Shown here in pieces: positions 33,392 to 46,421 of a stretch of 64,000 nucleotides of DNA. The stretch is taken from NCBI GenBank assembly GCA_027604685.1, contig JADHYX010000038.1, forward strand, positions 1 through 64,000, in the 5' to 3' direction. Source of the stretch: Lobulomyces angularis (taxonomy: Eukaryota > Chytridiomycota > Chytridiomycetes > Lobulomycetales > Lobulomycetaceae). The notes below the pieces were generated by a model, which worked only from the letters and a program-made list of their open reading frames with translations, did no database searches and had not been told where the DNA came from. Both the position numbers and the translations under genes were made by a program. Every line of letters starts with the position of its first letter. Positions within the stretch are counted from its first letter, which is position 1.

Positions 33392-36300
33392 ATGTCAGCA
33401 GGAACATCAAAATCAACAAAAACAGCGAAAACGAATAATACTTACATATTTTCAAAAGATGCTTTTAAGGTACCTCCAAAATCTCAAGGTACATACAATT
33501 TTAATTAAAAACAAATAAATAACTTAAAAAAAAAAAAAAGTATTGGTATATGAATTAGAACTAAAAGAAATTTTTGAAAGGTATCAAACAACACCATCAC
33601 GAGAGAGAGCAGCAGAGTGTTTTAGAATTTTTAATGAAATTTTACCTTACATTGGTGCATTTTCTTCGATTTTAACTACCATTAAGGATGAATTATACAG
33701 ATCAGTATATTCTCAAGGTTTTTTAAAAACTTATTTTTTTTTATTTTTAAACAAAAAAAATTCTTCTAGATTTAACATCGAAAAGTGCAGAACCATATTT
33801 GGAGCGAATACCATATTTTAAATCCGTTAAAAGATTAGAAAAATTGCGGTTTGTTTTTTGTTTTCCTCTTAAAAATTTATTTTTTCACTACTTTAGGAAT
33901 GAAGAATGTGCAAAAATGCAGACTTCTGAAAGTGATTTACAACAAAAATTAAAATTTAAGGAACAAGATTTACAGATTTCTTATAAAAAAAGCTTATTTT
34001 TAAAGTAATTGATAGTACAACATCAAGAAAAGCAATTTTAACAATTTTTTTAATAATTTTAAGGGAAGATGTCTATGCAAGAGATGTCAAAATTGCAAAG
34101 TTGACTAAGCAGATTGAAGCTTTAGAAGAGCAACAGCGATTGAATGAAAGTGAAAAAACCGAGTTAAAAATATGTAGTTTTCAGAAGGAAAAAGACCTTG
34201 AAAATAAAGTTGAAAGTTACAAAGTAATTAAAAATAATAATAACAGAACACGAAAAAAAAATATTTTAAAATTATTTTCCAATTTTTATGGAAGAATTAA
34301 AAAAATTTTTTTATCGTATTTAGATATCATTAGCTCAATCCAACCATATTATTGAAAAATTAAGTGTTTTTAAAACTTCCTACGTTGAGAATGCTGATAT
34401 GATTTTTGAAGATGTGAATAAACTTAAAAGGGCCAATTTAGAAATGACTCCTGAAGTAATAAATAAATAAAAGTTTAGCGCAACTTTAATAATTTTAAAA
34501 ATTTTCAATATAATTTATTTAGGCTATGTTAAAATACGATATTATTCAAGGTGAACAGTTAGAGTTACAGTTTTGTGAAATGTAATTTTTAATTAAACAA
34601 GTTTAAAAGTTTTTATTTTCTTGAAGGTTAGATTATCAGTTAGATGATTTTGAAACTTCGATTTCTCAATTACAAAGAAAAAAAGAAGTTTTGAATTTAG
34701 TCAGTTCTTCTTCTTCTGGGTCATCATCAACAACTGAAGATAGGGAAAATTCCCATAGATTGGAAGTAAATATTCTAAAAAAAAAATTAATCTAAAACTG
34801 TGATTTTCAAATAGATGAGAGATATAAACGTAGGATTTAAAAAAAGAGTGTCTGACCTCTTAGAAGAACAAAACTTGTTAAAAATTCATGTGGATATGTT
34901 AAAAAGTAATTTGGAAAAAATTACTTCTGAAGAAGATGTAAAAGTTAGAAGAAATACGGACGAAGGGAAAAAAAAATATGCTATTAAGGTAGTAATCTGT
35001 CGTTATTAATTAATGGACCTTTTTTTTAGTTATTATTGTCAAAAGATCATGGAAAAACATTTATACCATATAAGGAAGCAACATACTGCCTTAAATGTGC
35101 TGGCAAGGTTTTAATGAACTAACATTGAAACTTGTTAAATTTTTATTCTTAAGACATTGTTTTGTCCTCACAGATTATCCGAAGTGGAAATTGCCTTACC
35201 TTCAAATGTTACAAACTTAAAGTTTGTTCATCCAAATTTAAACTTTCAATCAAAAATAGCGCTAAAAGATAGTGAAAACGAGGAAGTAGTTGACTTAGAA
35301 GACAGTGGGGTATTTGGAAATTTCAGCATTCAACTTATAATTCAATTTTATTTAGCTGGATAAAACGTATTTAACAATTTGGACTGATTTTTACGAAAAT
35401 AAAATGGGAAAAAAACCTAGAGTATTTAGGATATTTCCATTGCCAAAATTGTTAGCGTTTATTCAGGATATTTATAACTCCAGATGGTCATTTGAAGATG
35501 GATTAGATGAAAATGCTTGTTGGAGTAAATCAAAGATTTTAAGATTTTCCGTAATTTTTTTTTTTTCCCTTTAATAGTAATATATTTTTTTTAGGATTAC
35601 TTCTATGATTTTATGGAAAAAAGATACCAAATTAAAAATATTTCGTTGAAAACTATTTTTGATATTATATCATCTTTGTATGCAAATGATGAATCAAGTT
35701 TGGTAAAAATTTACAAAAAAAAAATAACAAAAATACAATAAAAGTGTAAAAACACTAAGATAAAAAAAAATTAAACATAAAATAAAAATGTTTGTTTTTA
35801 GCGAGTTCAAATTTTTACCAAAATTTTAAGTGGAGAGCAAGATGCGACATGGAAGTATTTTTATTTAATTGAAAAATTATTACTCAAATATGAGCCTATG
35901 GATTTAAAACAATATCACAGTTTTCTTCAAATACTTTATCCAGGAAGAACCGTATTTTTTATAAAAAATAGACAAAAAAAATAAAATTTTTTTTTTTTTT
36001 TTTTTTTAGAAGGAAATTTATGACCAAATGGAATTGGAGTTTACTGCATTTAGTAAAAATCATTTAACAAAAGAAATGATTGAAGAACATATAATGCATA
36101 TGATAGTCACTGACATTGAGCCTAACTATACCTTTGTATTAATAAATTAAAAATAAAAAAATAAAATCTTAATTTTGTTTTTTAGTACCTAAATTGTATG
36201 AAAAAAATAGATATTCAACGTACGGGAACTTTATGCTACGATGATTTTGATGAAGCAATCGGTCATATATTACCAGTTGCTGGGTCTAATTTAAAAAGAG

Positions 36301-36891
36301 TCAGATACTGCATAACAAAGGCAGATTTTGAGGAAAGCCAGTTACCAACATTGGAAAGGCTTAGCTACTGCGCCTGTTACGTTGGGTTACAAAACTGTTT
36401 TGAAAATAATTGGACCCCGCAAACAATGATTACAGCAGAAAATATTGAAATGATGACCACAGTTAAAGTGGATGATGAGGAGGAAAAAGAAAAAAACACT
36501 GAGAAAGACAATGCAGGAAAAATGAACTTTAAATACAAATTAAATAATGATCTGGTGCAGAAAGAAGGTAAAAAAACTTTAAAAATTTGAATTTTTTTAT
36601 ATCATTATAGTGGAATCTGCATTAGCGGGTGGGTCTATCGCAGGAAAATTTTTGAACCAAGATGATATTGATGAAGAAGCTGCCAAACTTTCTCGAAGAG
36701 TGGTAAATTAAAAAAAAAAAAAACATGAGTACGATTTTAGAATTTAATTTTGAAAAAATTAATAGGATATGATTTCCCAAAAAGAAGCTGGAAAATTTTT
36801 AGGCAACAATAATTATGACGCAGGTGAGAGTTCAGATGAAGAAATATCCACAGAGGCTAAAAGTGAACTAATTGCCAGATTAATGAAATAA
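33392..36891 (+). CDS. TSNAXIP1-like coiled-coil ciliary/flagellar protein
   Basis: A long gene of about 17 short exons from ATG 33392 to 36891. The N-terminal block VYELELKEIFERYQTT with ERAAECFRIFNEILPYIGAF resembles the N-terminal domain of translin-associated factor X-interacting protein 1. Long coiled coils follow (EALEEQQRLNESEKTELK; ISQLQRKKEV). A Cys motif YCLKCAGKTLFCPHRL comes next, then an EF-hand-like C-terminal half (DIQRTGTLCYDDFDEAIGHI) and an acidic tail. Known relatives occur in organisms with motile cilia. In a fungus this suggests a zoospore flagellum. Assignment is by pattern recall and is not certain; a generic axonemal coiled-coil protein is the alternative. Confidence 0.55.
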
Positions 36892-37169
36892 AAATTAAAA
36901 ATATTCATAGAAATTAAAATACAGTATAAATATTAGAAATGATGATGATGTATTAAATAGTTTTTTCACCATAATTAAAAGGCTATAATTAAAAAAAGTT
37001 TTTCAAATGTTAAATTTTAGAATTTGTCTTGAAATAAAGAAAAAAATACGTTCTTGCTTAATGCGGGATCTAAAAAAAAGTAGTCCAAAAACGCGCACAA
37101 TTCTTAAAAAAAAATCAACTAACCACAATTTTTTTCACAATACTTGCAGATATAGAAGATAGAGAGGAA

Positions 37170-39184
37170 ATGCAAAGAAAAGGGTATACTGAATAGTTTT
37201 CTACTCATAAGTAATTAAATTTTTTTTTTTTAGGTTAAGAATTACAAGAATATTTTCAAGAAAAAGAAAGAAAATAATTCTGCTAATTTTTTTATTTATA
37301 TACTTTTATTATTTTTTTAAAGAGGTATTATGTTTTATAAATACTGATGTAAGTTATGATACTCATGATATGAAAAGTGTTGATGGACAACATGGTTTCA
37401 AAACATTACAACCTACAAAAAAAAAAATTAAAATTCATTTGGCAGAAAATAAATTAACTAAATTAAAAAATAATAATTTGAGTGACAGCACAATTAAAAA
37501 TTTTAATGTAACTGATACATTCGGTAACTTAATATTACAGTGTGATTTTTTATTTTTTACTTCAATTTTTAATATAGTAAAAGAATTAGAAAAAAAAAAG
37601 GAGACTTACCCTGAGTATGAACTTTCTACAGAACGATACATATTTTATTCGTCTCATTCTGGTTTCAATAACCAAAGGATTTCTTTGGAAAATGGTGTCA
37701 TGTTAAGCATCATCATGAACGCGGTAAGTTTGCTTTTGTATTTTCATAGTCTTTAAAAAATTTTTTTGTTTCAGACTTTAATTTTACCATTTGCACACAT
37801 ATCTACAGGAAGAGCTTCCCTGATATGGAGAGATTTTCCAATTTTACATTCTACAGTGTTAGAAAGAGAAGAACGATGTCTTTTCACAAAGATTCCGTTG
37901 TGTAAAAAATAACTAAATAAAAAAAAATTTGACAAAAAAAATACATTTTTACGGAAGCCTCTTGTGCAAATTTTCAAGATCTAATCAATATCAGTGAACT
38001 ACTTGAATTATTTCCTGCAGCAAAAATAATAAGTACTGAAGAATTTTTAATTAAATCAAATATCATGAAAAGCAAGGATTCAAGGATACCATTAAATACT
38101 GTATGGAACTTAATGCATGCAAAAATGAACACAGTCTACTTAAAGGATTATAAGCGATATGCATTTCAAATCTACGACTCGACAGCTTTTAAAAAAGAAA
38201 GTATAGTTCCAAAAGGAAGTCCCACTTTTTCAAACTTAATTGATGTAAAAGAAATGAACTTAGCTGCACCATATAGAAGTTATGACTTTTTTAATATAGA
38301 GTCAAATATCAATACTACTGCCAATATACCCATTATATTTAATTTTGGCTCAATATTTCATGAACGAAGACTATTACTAACACCATCGCAGGATAAGATA
38401 TTGGACGGTATTAGAAGCTCGCTTCATTATTCTAATCCAGTTTTGTTGAGTATTGCTAAAAGAATTGTTGCAAGACTAGGCGGCAGCGGAACTTTCCCGG
38501 TACAGCAATTTTTGCGATTTAATTTAATTTAAATTTTTTTTTTTTTTACTCACCAAAGGCCTTGCATCTCAGAGTTACAGAAAAAAAATTTGATAAGAAA
38601 AATAAATTGAGATCGTTAACTAAAAATATAATAAGAATAATATTAACTTGTACAAAGAGACTACCTAAACAACACAGAGGTAAATGTAAAAAGTTTACTA
38701 AAGGAAATTTTGGAATAAACGATACCACAATTGCGATTAACAAGTTAAATCATTGTGAAACAATACGTAGATATGATGGAGAATATAAAAAATTTGTTGT
38801 TTATGTGGTATCAATAAAATAAAATTTTTTTTTTTAATTTTTTCACTTTTAACTTAGGCGACTGATTATCGAGGTGCATTTCAAGATAACCCAATATTTT
38901 CCTTACTGCCTCAAAAATTTCCATGCATTTACAGTATGAATGATTTTGAGGATGAAATTTACATTAGCAAGGAGCTGGAAACACAACCTAACTTAATTAA
39001 CAAAGAGAATCTTAACAGTGTAAATTAATGAAAATTACATTTGAGAATATTTTTAAACAGTTTTTTTTAGTTTAAGCACTTCATAGATCAGATTGTCATT
39101 TCGCAGGGCAATTTTTTGATAGGAACTCCTGATAGCAGTTTTTCTGCTTTTGCAGAAAGGCTACACAAAAATTGGAACATATGA
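37170..39184 (+). CDS. O-fucosyltransferase-like type II membrane glycosyltransferase
   Basis: About seven exons from ATG 37170, whose first exon is tiny. A basic start (RITRIFSRKRKK) and membrane anchor (IILLIFLFIYFYYFF) indicate a type II Golgi/ER protein. The domain blocks are YIFYSSHSGFNNQRISLENG, then LILPFAHISTGRA, the YVGLHLRVTE-type block at about 38560, YVATDYRGAFQDNP, and FLIGTPDSSFSAFAERLH near the end. These match the GDP-fucose protein O-fucosyltransferase-like fold (PF10250), including the H-x-R motif that binds GDP-fucose. Fungal members are poorly characterised; substrate unknown. Confidence 0.72.
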
Positions 39185-39335
39185 AATTTTATTGTTTAAA
39201 AGATTATACAAATTAATGTTAGTTTGTTGTAGATCTATTTTAATCATTCTTTTTTTATATCTTATGTTTTCCACACCATCTTGTTTAAAACCCTCTGTAA
39301 TAATAAAAAATTTTAAAATCTAAAAAATTTCTTCA

Positions 39336-40882
39336 ATGAAGGAATTAACAGTAAAGCAAAGATTGTTTTTACATAAAAAGCGTTGGAAGAAGTTAATCGA
39401 AAAGCAAAAGTGTCATACGAAGATAGAGCACTTTCATTCACAAGTAAGTGCTTTTGAGTACATGAAGTCGTTTTCATTTGATTGCCAGTTAACATTAAAG
39501 GCATTTTCTTATGAGGTTTTTGATATCTTTCAAAAACTTAATTTACATTTAGTTTGATTCAAGCAAACCTGGAAAACGTAAATTTCTGGTGGCCACTATA
39601 GATCAGTTTTGGAACTACTACAAACGATTACTTGAAAATTCCAGGCATTTTTATGAAATAATTTGTGAAGGTATATAATTTTTATTTGATCTGCTTTCAA
39701 AAAGGTTAAAAATAATAAGATGTGAGCAGCAAACTTTATTTTGATGTTGAATATGAAATCAATGATTATAATAAAAATTTGAATTCTACAGAGTTAATTG
39801 GAATCTTTAAAAATGAAGTGTTAAAGGAACTCAATTTTCAATTTAAATTGGAAAATTTAGAACAAGATGAAGTTATTTTGGATTTGGATTCTTCAACTTC
39901 TGAAAAATTTTCTAGACACCTAATATTTAACATTCCTGGTCACATTTTTAAAAATAATTACGTAGTTGGTAACTTAAATTTTTTACTATAAAGTATTTTA
40001 ATTTTTTTTGATAGGTCACTTTGTTTCAAATTTAATACAAAAAATTAAAATTAAAATTATTGAAAAGAAGGACAATTATCTAGAATTACAAAAACTGTTT
40101 ATACATAATTATAAAGATAATATGAATGAAATTTTTATTGATCAAGGTGTGTACACAAAAAATAGACAGTTCAGGTTATTTTTATCTTCAAAGATAAATA
40201 AAAATACATTTCTAAATATCTCCAAAATCGAAAGCTTTCACTCAAAATTAAACAAAAAAACCATTTTTATGAAGAGTTTAATTTCAATTCCTAATATTAA
40301 TTTAACAAAATTTAAGATTTTGGAAACCTTTAACTCCTTCGAAAAAAAAAATAGTGAATACAGTGTAGCTCAATGTCTGAAAACAGGTAAATTAATTTTC
40401 AGCTTTAGATAATTGTTTTTGTAGACTCAGTATTGTTTAGATTCTTTAAAAACTACGAACAATTCAGTCTTTCCAGATTTAGATAAGTATATTTTAGAAA
40501 AGATTAAGGAAAACGTCAACAGTTTCAATATAAGGTTTCGATCAGCCATCTGGTATAATGATTGTACTTCATAATGTAAATGGCTGTAAACTAACCGAAA
40601 TATTTTAATTTTACGAAAGCGAACACAATTGTATATTTTATTGAAGGAAGCAAGTACTGTTACAATATACTAAGAGAACATCAAAGCAACTCGGTTTACT
40701 ACATTGTAGATTTAAAAAAAAACACCTTTTATCAGAAGTAAATTTGATAGTGCATAACTTTAATAAGTTTTTTTTCTAGATGTTTTGATCCAGATTGCAA
40801 AAACTTTCGGTCTCACCAAGAGCTGTTCCCTTCTGAGTTAAATCCTTTTACTGACAATGAAGAAATTCTTATTGAAGCTTAG
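39336..40882 (+). CDS. PRIMPOL: PrimPol: DNA-directed primase/polymerase (archaeo-eukaryotic primase family)
   Basis: About seven exons. Exon 1 (39336-39515) encodes a region like PrimPol's AF-x-x-x-KS segment. Exon 2 has FLVATIDQFWNYYKRL. Exon 3 carries the catalytic D-x-E as KLYFDVEYE, and then LDSSTSEKFSRHLIF with the conserved S-R-H. The block GVYTKNRQFRLFLSSK follows. The C-terminal zinc finger is built from exons at about 40620-40730 and 40781 onward: KYCYNILREHQSN, YYIVDLKKNTFYQKCFDPDC (C-H-C-C ligands). The order and spacing match eukaryotic PrimPol, which reprimes stalled forks and bypasses lesions in nucleus and mitochondria. One intron has a clear CTAAC branch-point word. All catalytic residues I can place are intact. 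Confidence 0.88.
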
Positions 40883-41799
40883 ATAGCCAAAAAAGTCTTA
40901 TAAGACTTCAATGCAAATTATAACTTGTTCTTTTCTATATTCATATATTTCGAAAAATAAATAATTAAACTAACTTAAATGTTTCTTGCGATTTAACTGA
41001 TTTTAACAAATTTTCAAAAATGCCATAGTAATGTTGCTAGAAAATCAGTGGTCGATCATTCTTTTCTACTAACATAGTTCTACAAATCTTTAACGAAGTG
41101 CTAAACTGTAAATCAAAAACAGCTACAAGTAAAAAAGAAAATAATTAAAAGGAATAAAAATTTAAACCTAGTTTAAAACTTACAAACAATATTAGTGTAA
41201 ACCAGTGTGTGTGACAACTGGGCATTTCTCGCATAAACACCATATCCATTCCGAGGTTCTTTGTGGCAGTTTTAATTTCATGTAATAGGTACACCTTGAG
41301 AGTTTTGCTATATAGTATATTGGTTTGAGTTGTCTTTTAGAGCTACAAGTTGTCCTAAACCAAAGTTGAGAAGCATATAACTCCAAAAACGCTTGTTGCA
41401 AACTTCATGGTAAATTTTCTTGATCTACAATTGAATGACATAGAAAATGGATATCTTCACTTTTCTAAACTATCTTACTGTAGTTTCATCCCGCTTAAAT
41501 GTTTAATGAAAAAAAAAAATCAGTTTCCAAATCCTTTATATGTTTTTTGCAAATTCTACTCTTAAGTATTGAGTTTCTTTACTTGGCAAAGGTCTTTTTA
41601 AGAACTTAATTAGAACTATTTTGTGGTAATTGAGAAAATTTCTAAATGATAGCCTTAAAAAAGTACAACTACATTGCGTCAAGAAAAATTAAATTTAAAA
41701 AAAAAAATTTTAAGGGAGAAAAGGGGAAAACCCATAACTTTCAAATCTCCAAAAATTTTTTACAATATATTAAAAACTTAAAGGTTGATGAAAACAGCT
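40883..41799. other. Intergenic, upstream of SRP RNA gene
   Basis: AT-rich spacer without a supported gene; short frames at 41192-41401 and 41646-41885 look spurious, and the latter overlaps the SRP RNA. A TATA-like word (AATATATTAAAAAC near 41764-41777) lies 25-35 bp upstream of the RNA start and could serve polymerase III. Confidence 0.5.
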
Positions 41800-42093
41800 G
41801 GGATGCCCTAAGAAGCATCTGTAACCACACTGGGGCAGGGCTTGACAGAATTTCAGTGCTGCTGGATTCCCAGCTGTATCGTTAACCTGTTGAGGGGATA
41901 CCTGTATTGAACAACTGGTGGCCATTCATCTCTGAGGGAACTTAGAGGTGTAGGGCCTTAAATATCAGTGCACCGGGGGAGGTCGGCAACGAAGCACCCA
42001 AAAATTGAATCCAGTAGTGGCAAAACAGATCGTGTTCCTGAGGGATTAGTGTTACAGTTGCCAATGGCATTGCGAGACTGTCAAGCATCTTTT
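41800..42093 (+). ncRNA. Signal recognition particle RNA (7SL/SRP RNA)
   Basis: The segment is GC-rich against its surroundings. The SRP54-binding helix 8 motif is clear: GGTCGGCAACGAAGCA at 41981-41996, matching the human GGTCGGAAACGGAGCA with a changed tetraloop. It is followed by CAGTAGTGG at 42012-42020, identical to 7SL. The Alu domain shows TGTAAC at 41820-41825 and GCTTGA near 41843, and the 3' strand ends with GCATTGCGAGACTG, like the 7SL 3' end. A T5 run at 42090-42094 is a polymerase III terminator. The length of about 290 nt is normal. The RNA scaffolds the ribonucleoprotein that targets secretory ribosomes to the ER. The 5' end is placed by pairing of GGATGC with GCATC near the 3' end, so it is accurate to a few bases. 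Confidence 0.92.
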
Positions 42094-42094
42094 T
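42090..42094 (+). terminator. Polymerase III T-run terminator of SRP RNA
   Basis: Five T directly after the 3' strand of the Alu-domain helix, in the position expected for a polymerase III transcript. Confidence 0.8.
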
Positions 42095-42294
42095 GATTGC
42101 CAAAATTATTATCATCTTTTTCCCTCCAATAATAGTTTTTACTTCTAGCTAATTTGTTCTTTTAAAAACAATTTGTTATATGTTGTTATTTTATTTAAGT
42201 AAACAATTTTGGAAAATATTAATATTCTAATGTAAAATCATCCACTTTTCCTTATCATATTCTATATATCTATGCTGAATTATTTTTTTATATT

Positions 42295-45200
42295 TTACCC
42301 TTTCCAGATCTTAATTTTTCCATCGTGTCCCTACACCATTTAGTTTGACATAATAATTGAAAACACTTACCCCAGTAATAACTTCTGCGTTAATTGGGTT
42401 AAAATCTACAGCAGAAACAATATCATTGTGGCCACCAGACAATTTACACAGGACACTGGCTTTACGAATATCATATATGTACGCCTGGTTATCCTAACAC
42501 CAAATCATAATTAAAAGGTAAAAACAGCAATACCTCTGAGCCAGTTAGAACAAAACGTCCACAAGGACTAAGAGAAGCACCAACACTACATAATCTGTTA
42601 ATATGGCCATGTAAATGTAAAACTGGCTGAAAATTTCTTAAATCCCACAATTTTATTGAATCGCTAATCGCAGAAGTGGAAAACATATTGTGAAAACCGC
42701 TATTTCCTACTCCTAATCCAATTTTGAAATTGTTGTTCAGTTCGACACTTAAACTTTCTATTTCTTCATCAGAGCCTTCCCTTTCCATTTCTGGATGAAA
42801 GTAGTTTGATATTGAATAGTAATCTGCTAATGCGATATTATTGATTGCTCGTTTCATGGCATTTTCTAAATAAGAAATGTTTTTTCCTGCATTTACATCA
42901 AAGAGTGATAACTTTTTGTCCGAAGTCTGTCAAAAAATATAATCAATAAGAACCTGAAAACGTTAATATATTTACCGCATAAATTACTAAGTGTGAATTA
43001 ACAGTATTCATACAAGCAATCGAAGTTATGGACGGTTTCGACAAAATATTATCCGCCTCGGTGGAGTATTGCCCAACAACTTTACAACTGTTATACAATG
43101 AATTCATGTTAGGTTGAATTGATCCAGGATCTGGCCTATTAAAAAAAAATTAAATTGTTACTTCAAAATTGCACAAATATACTTGTGAATGTTATATGTG
43201 GCAAATTGAAGAATTGGGCCTCTTGCAAAAACAAGTAATTCATCATGATTAAAAAATTTAATTCCTTGTATTCTGTAAAAAGTATTTTCTGTTTTAGGTT
43301 TTGGCTTCACTGGTTTAGGTTTAGCTCCAATCAGAATTAATGGGTCACTTTTTTCAGTTCCCCAAAATCTAACTAAAGAATTTCCTCCTTCTAGAGTTAA
43401 AATTGGATATCCCTAAATTGAATATATACTATATTAAACATATTAATAGATTTTGAAATAAATACAAGGTTTTTAATACACCTCTCTCCAACAGCTACTT
43501 CAGTTACGCCAGAACTGTGACCAATAAAAGTTTTTACAGAACTGTTTTTTCTGGTAAGATATGTCCTCGCAGTCTTATCAACTAGCAACAAAAAAACTTG
43601 TCAGATTAAAAAGTTAGTTGTAAATACCAGAAGAAGAAGCAAAAAAATTTCCAAGGGAGTGGTATTTTAAACAGACAACTGGAGCTGCATGCGGCTGAAC
43701 GTTAATCTCAGAAAGAATTAAACGGGTATCAGTATTAAGTAATTCGTATTTGTGAACCAAATTTGATTCAGAAAAAGAAGCTGGTGAAATGGAGGTTTGA
43801 GAAGCCCTTTTGCTTATCTTAGGTTTGGTAAATAGCTTATTTACAGCTGGTGATGCACTATATCCACTTGATTTAACTTTTGATCGAAATGTTATCGGCT
43901 GATTTAAACTTCCAAGTTGTTTTTTACTGACAAAACCACATTTTGTCATCACAGCTTTTGATGACCTAATATTGGGCTTATTTTTCACATAATGAAGCGG
44001 TGATTCGGTGTTTAGCGGCATATCCAAAGCCGTAATAAAGTCAACTTTAGTTTTCGAAAATTTTGAATCAAAAGTTACGTTTTCACCTCCCAAACAGATG
44101 TTTTCTAAATTTTTCAGCACAAATGATGGTAATCCTTCGATCTTGTTCAAAACATTCAGAAAATCTGAATTATTTCTAATTGCAGTTATGGAATTGATAT
44201 TAAAAGAGTTTAATTTTAATAAGCAATCTTTCAAAATGTTTTCGGCCCAATTTCCTTTGACCTGTGTGGAAATTAGTCGCTCCAAATAATGAGAGAGCGA
44301 TTCTCCTTTACAAGGTATTAGTAATTTTTCATTATAGGATATTGATGGTAAGAAGTTGGATTTATCTCCCAACACAAAGGATTCCGTTAACTTCAAAATA
44401 TTCACTTCCTTACTTAAACAACTCTTTGTGGCAATATATAACACATTCTCATTTTTCTCTGAGAATGAAAAGCCAAATGTGCCAACTAAAGGTAGCATAT
44501 TAAAATTATTTTCAATTATTTCTTCCCTTTTAATTTCAAAATTTAAAGGTTCAGCGGCAAGTGCTACAGTTTTAGTTTGTTCTCCAAATTCGAATCTGAA
44601 CAGAATTTGGTAATTGTCCACATTTAATACTAATAATTTTTTTGAAAATCCAACAATTAATCGACAATTGTTTCTGCTGGGTGTATAATGCAAGGTTAAT
44701 ACGGATGGAGAATGATTCACATTCATACAAACATCCTTATTTTCGTTTAATTTCTTTATTAACTTTTGCTGTTGCTCACTTTGCCTCCATGATGATACTG
44801 AATTAATTATGTTTACTGAAGATTGAATTCTACAAAAAAATTGTTTAACTATTGCTGACTGTAAACTTATTAAGTTACGATGGCTCCTTTGATATTTGCA
44901 CCTCTAAATCCGAAATAACAGTTAAAAGTCTTGGTTCAATACTAGAGTTTATTGAAGTTTTTTGTGAATAGTCATAAAATCGTAAATATCCGTCTTAAAA
45001 AGTAAAGGAAATCTTCAACAAAAAATCTTATTATTAATTATCTACCTTCTGACCCTAAGCAAAACTTATTTCGATCTTGCCTAGGATCTATATCAATGGC
45101 AGTGAATGGATGTGCTGAGATTATGCTAGATTGATAAATGCAAGTTTTTTTCATTATATCCCAAACTAAAAGAAATAAAAATATTTAATTACAAAGTGAT

Positions 45201-45776
45201 ATAAAAACCTTTAAATGTTCTATCCTCTGATATGGTTATAATAGTTACTGAAAATTCGCTTTTCAAAAAAATTATTCCTAATAACAAAGTTAAGATTTTC
45301 TTTTTATAGTTATGATTCAAACCAGTGACATTTCCGCCATGGCCTTCCAATATGGTAGTGAAATTATTTATTAAATCAAAAATGTACACTTTATTCAAAA
45401 CGCTGACTGCTACAAAACAATCATTTTGATCAAGAGCTATAAAAGAAACTTTTCCAATATCAGAAGCAATTAATCTCTCCTCTACCAACTCCAAGTCAAA
45501 GTCAAAAGCTTGTTTGAATTTGTAACTAGTGACACTGTCTTTAGTACAGAGTATGAGAGTAAAAGGATTGAACTTATTTCCAAATTGAATCAGCCTCGAT
45601 TTTTGCGACGCATTAATATCAAATTCAATTGATATATTGTTTGTTAAGTTAAAAAATTGAATGGATTTTTTTTGACTTAATAATAAAATCCAATCTCCTT
45701 TACAAGTAAATGCTTTATTGGCTGAAAATTGAGGACCAATTTCTAATGCAAAAGAGCTGTTATTATTCGATGACAT
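42295..45776 (-). CDS. WD40-repeat protein, WDR27-like
   Basis: About ten exons from ATG 45776; about 1,000 aa. WD-type blocks are spread over the length: LEGHGGNVTGLNHN with TISEDRTFKG, SAHPFTAIDIDP, HAAPVVCLKYH, DKTARTYL with FIGHSSGVTEVAVG, IKLWDLRNF with LHLHGHINRLCSVG, and GHDGKIKIWKG at the very end. A Ser/Lys-rich linker (about 43790-43990) separates N- and C-terminal propellers. The arrangement, with GHGGNVTGL early and an inserted linker, matches WDR27, a double beta-propeller found mainly in ciliated organisms. Function is unclear; a scaffold role is likely. The last exon was placed by a GTAAGT donor and GTGTAG acceptor that restore the WD motif. Confidence 0.65.
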
Positions 45777-46421
45777 TCTTTATATTGAGATTTCAACTGA
45801 AGAAAATATTAAAAAAATAATCAACTCTTCCACCAAAAAATTTTTTTATACCAATTTTAGAAAAAATTTTTCTAAATCTTCATATCGTTCCACTCAGTTA
45901 TCTAAAAATATTTGAGGAATAAACACTTTCTTAAATGTATATGTATATGTTCATTGATATTTAATTTTTGAAATCGAAAGTCTCTAAAATTACTTAAACA
46001 TATTTTGTAATATGGTTAATAGAGGATTTTTTGGAAAACTGTAATACTATTTGCATAGACTAATAAGTGGCTTTTGAAGAAAGTCCAACATTAAAGAATA
46101 TTTGCTTTTTGACATTCATGGTCAGATATTTTTCGAAGTTCTTATTTTTTTAAGATGTATTGTTCAAGTTGCACTTAAAACAAAAGTTTGCCAAAATGAA
46201 ACTACCTTCTCTTCCAGCTTTGGCAAAATTATTTGGTGTGATGACCGTATTGAATTCTTAATAAAAACAAGCCATTTTTAAACTTTGTGTTTGATCTTCT
46301 AGATAATTTATTTAAAACTCTAGTATTACAGATTTACTCTAATTAAAGAAAATCTATTTGTGTAATAATACAATAAAGATGATTATTTTAAAACAATAAA
46401 TAAGATTGCCGAGTGCATTAA
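45777..46421. other. Intergenic
   Basis: AT-rich spacer between two minus-strand genes; only tiny frames. I see nothing in it. Confidence 0.5.

Noticed and set aside
41192..41401. 69-codon frame on the minus strand with several cysteines
   Set aside because: No splice signals, no family resemblance and no conserved context; treated as noise.
41646..41885. 79-codon open frame on the plus strand
   Set aside because: Its 3' third lies inside the SRP RNA gene and the protein has no homology-like pattern; a chance frame.
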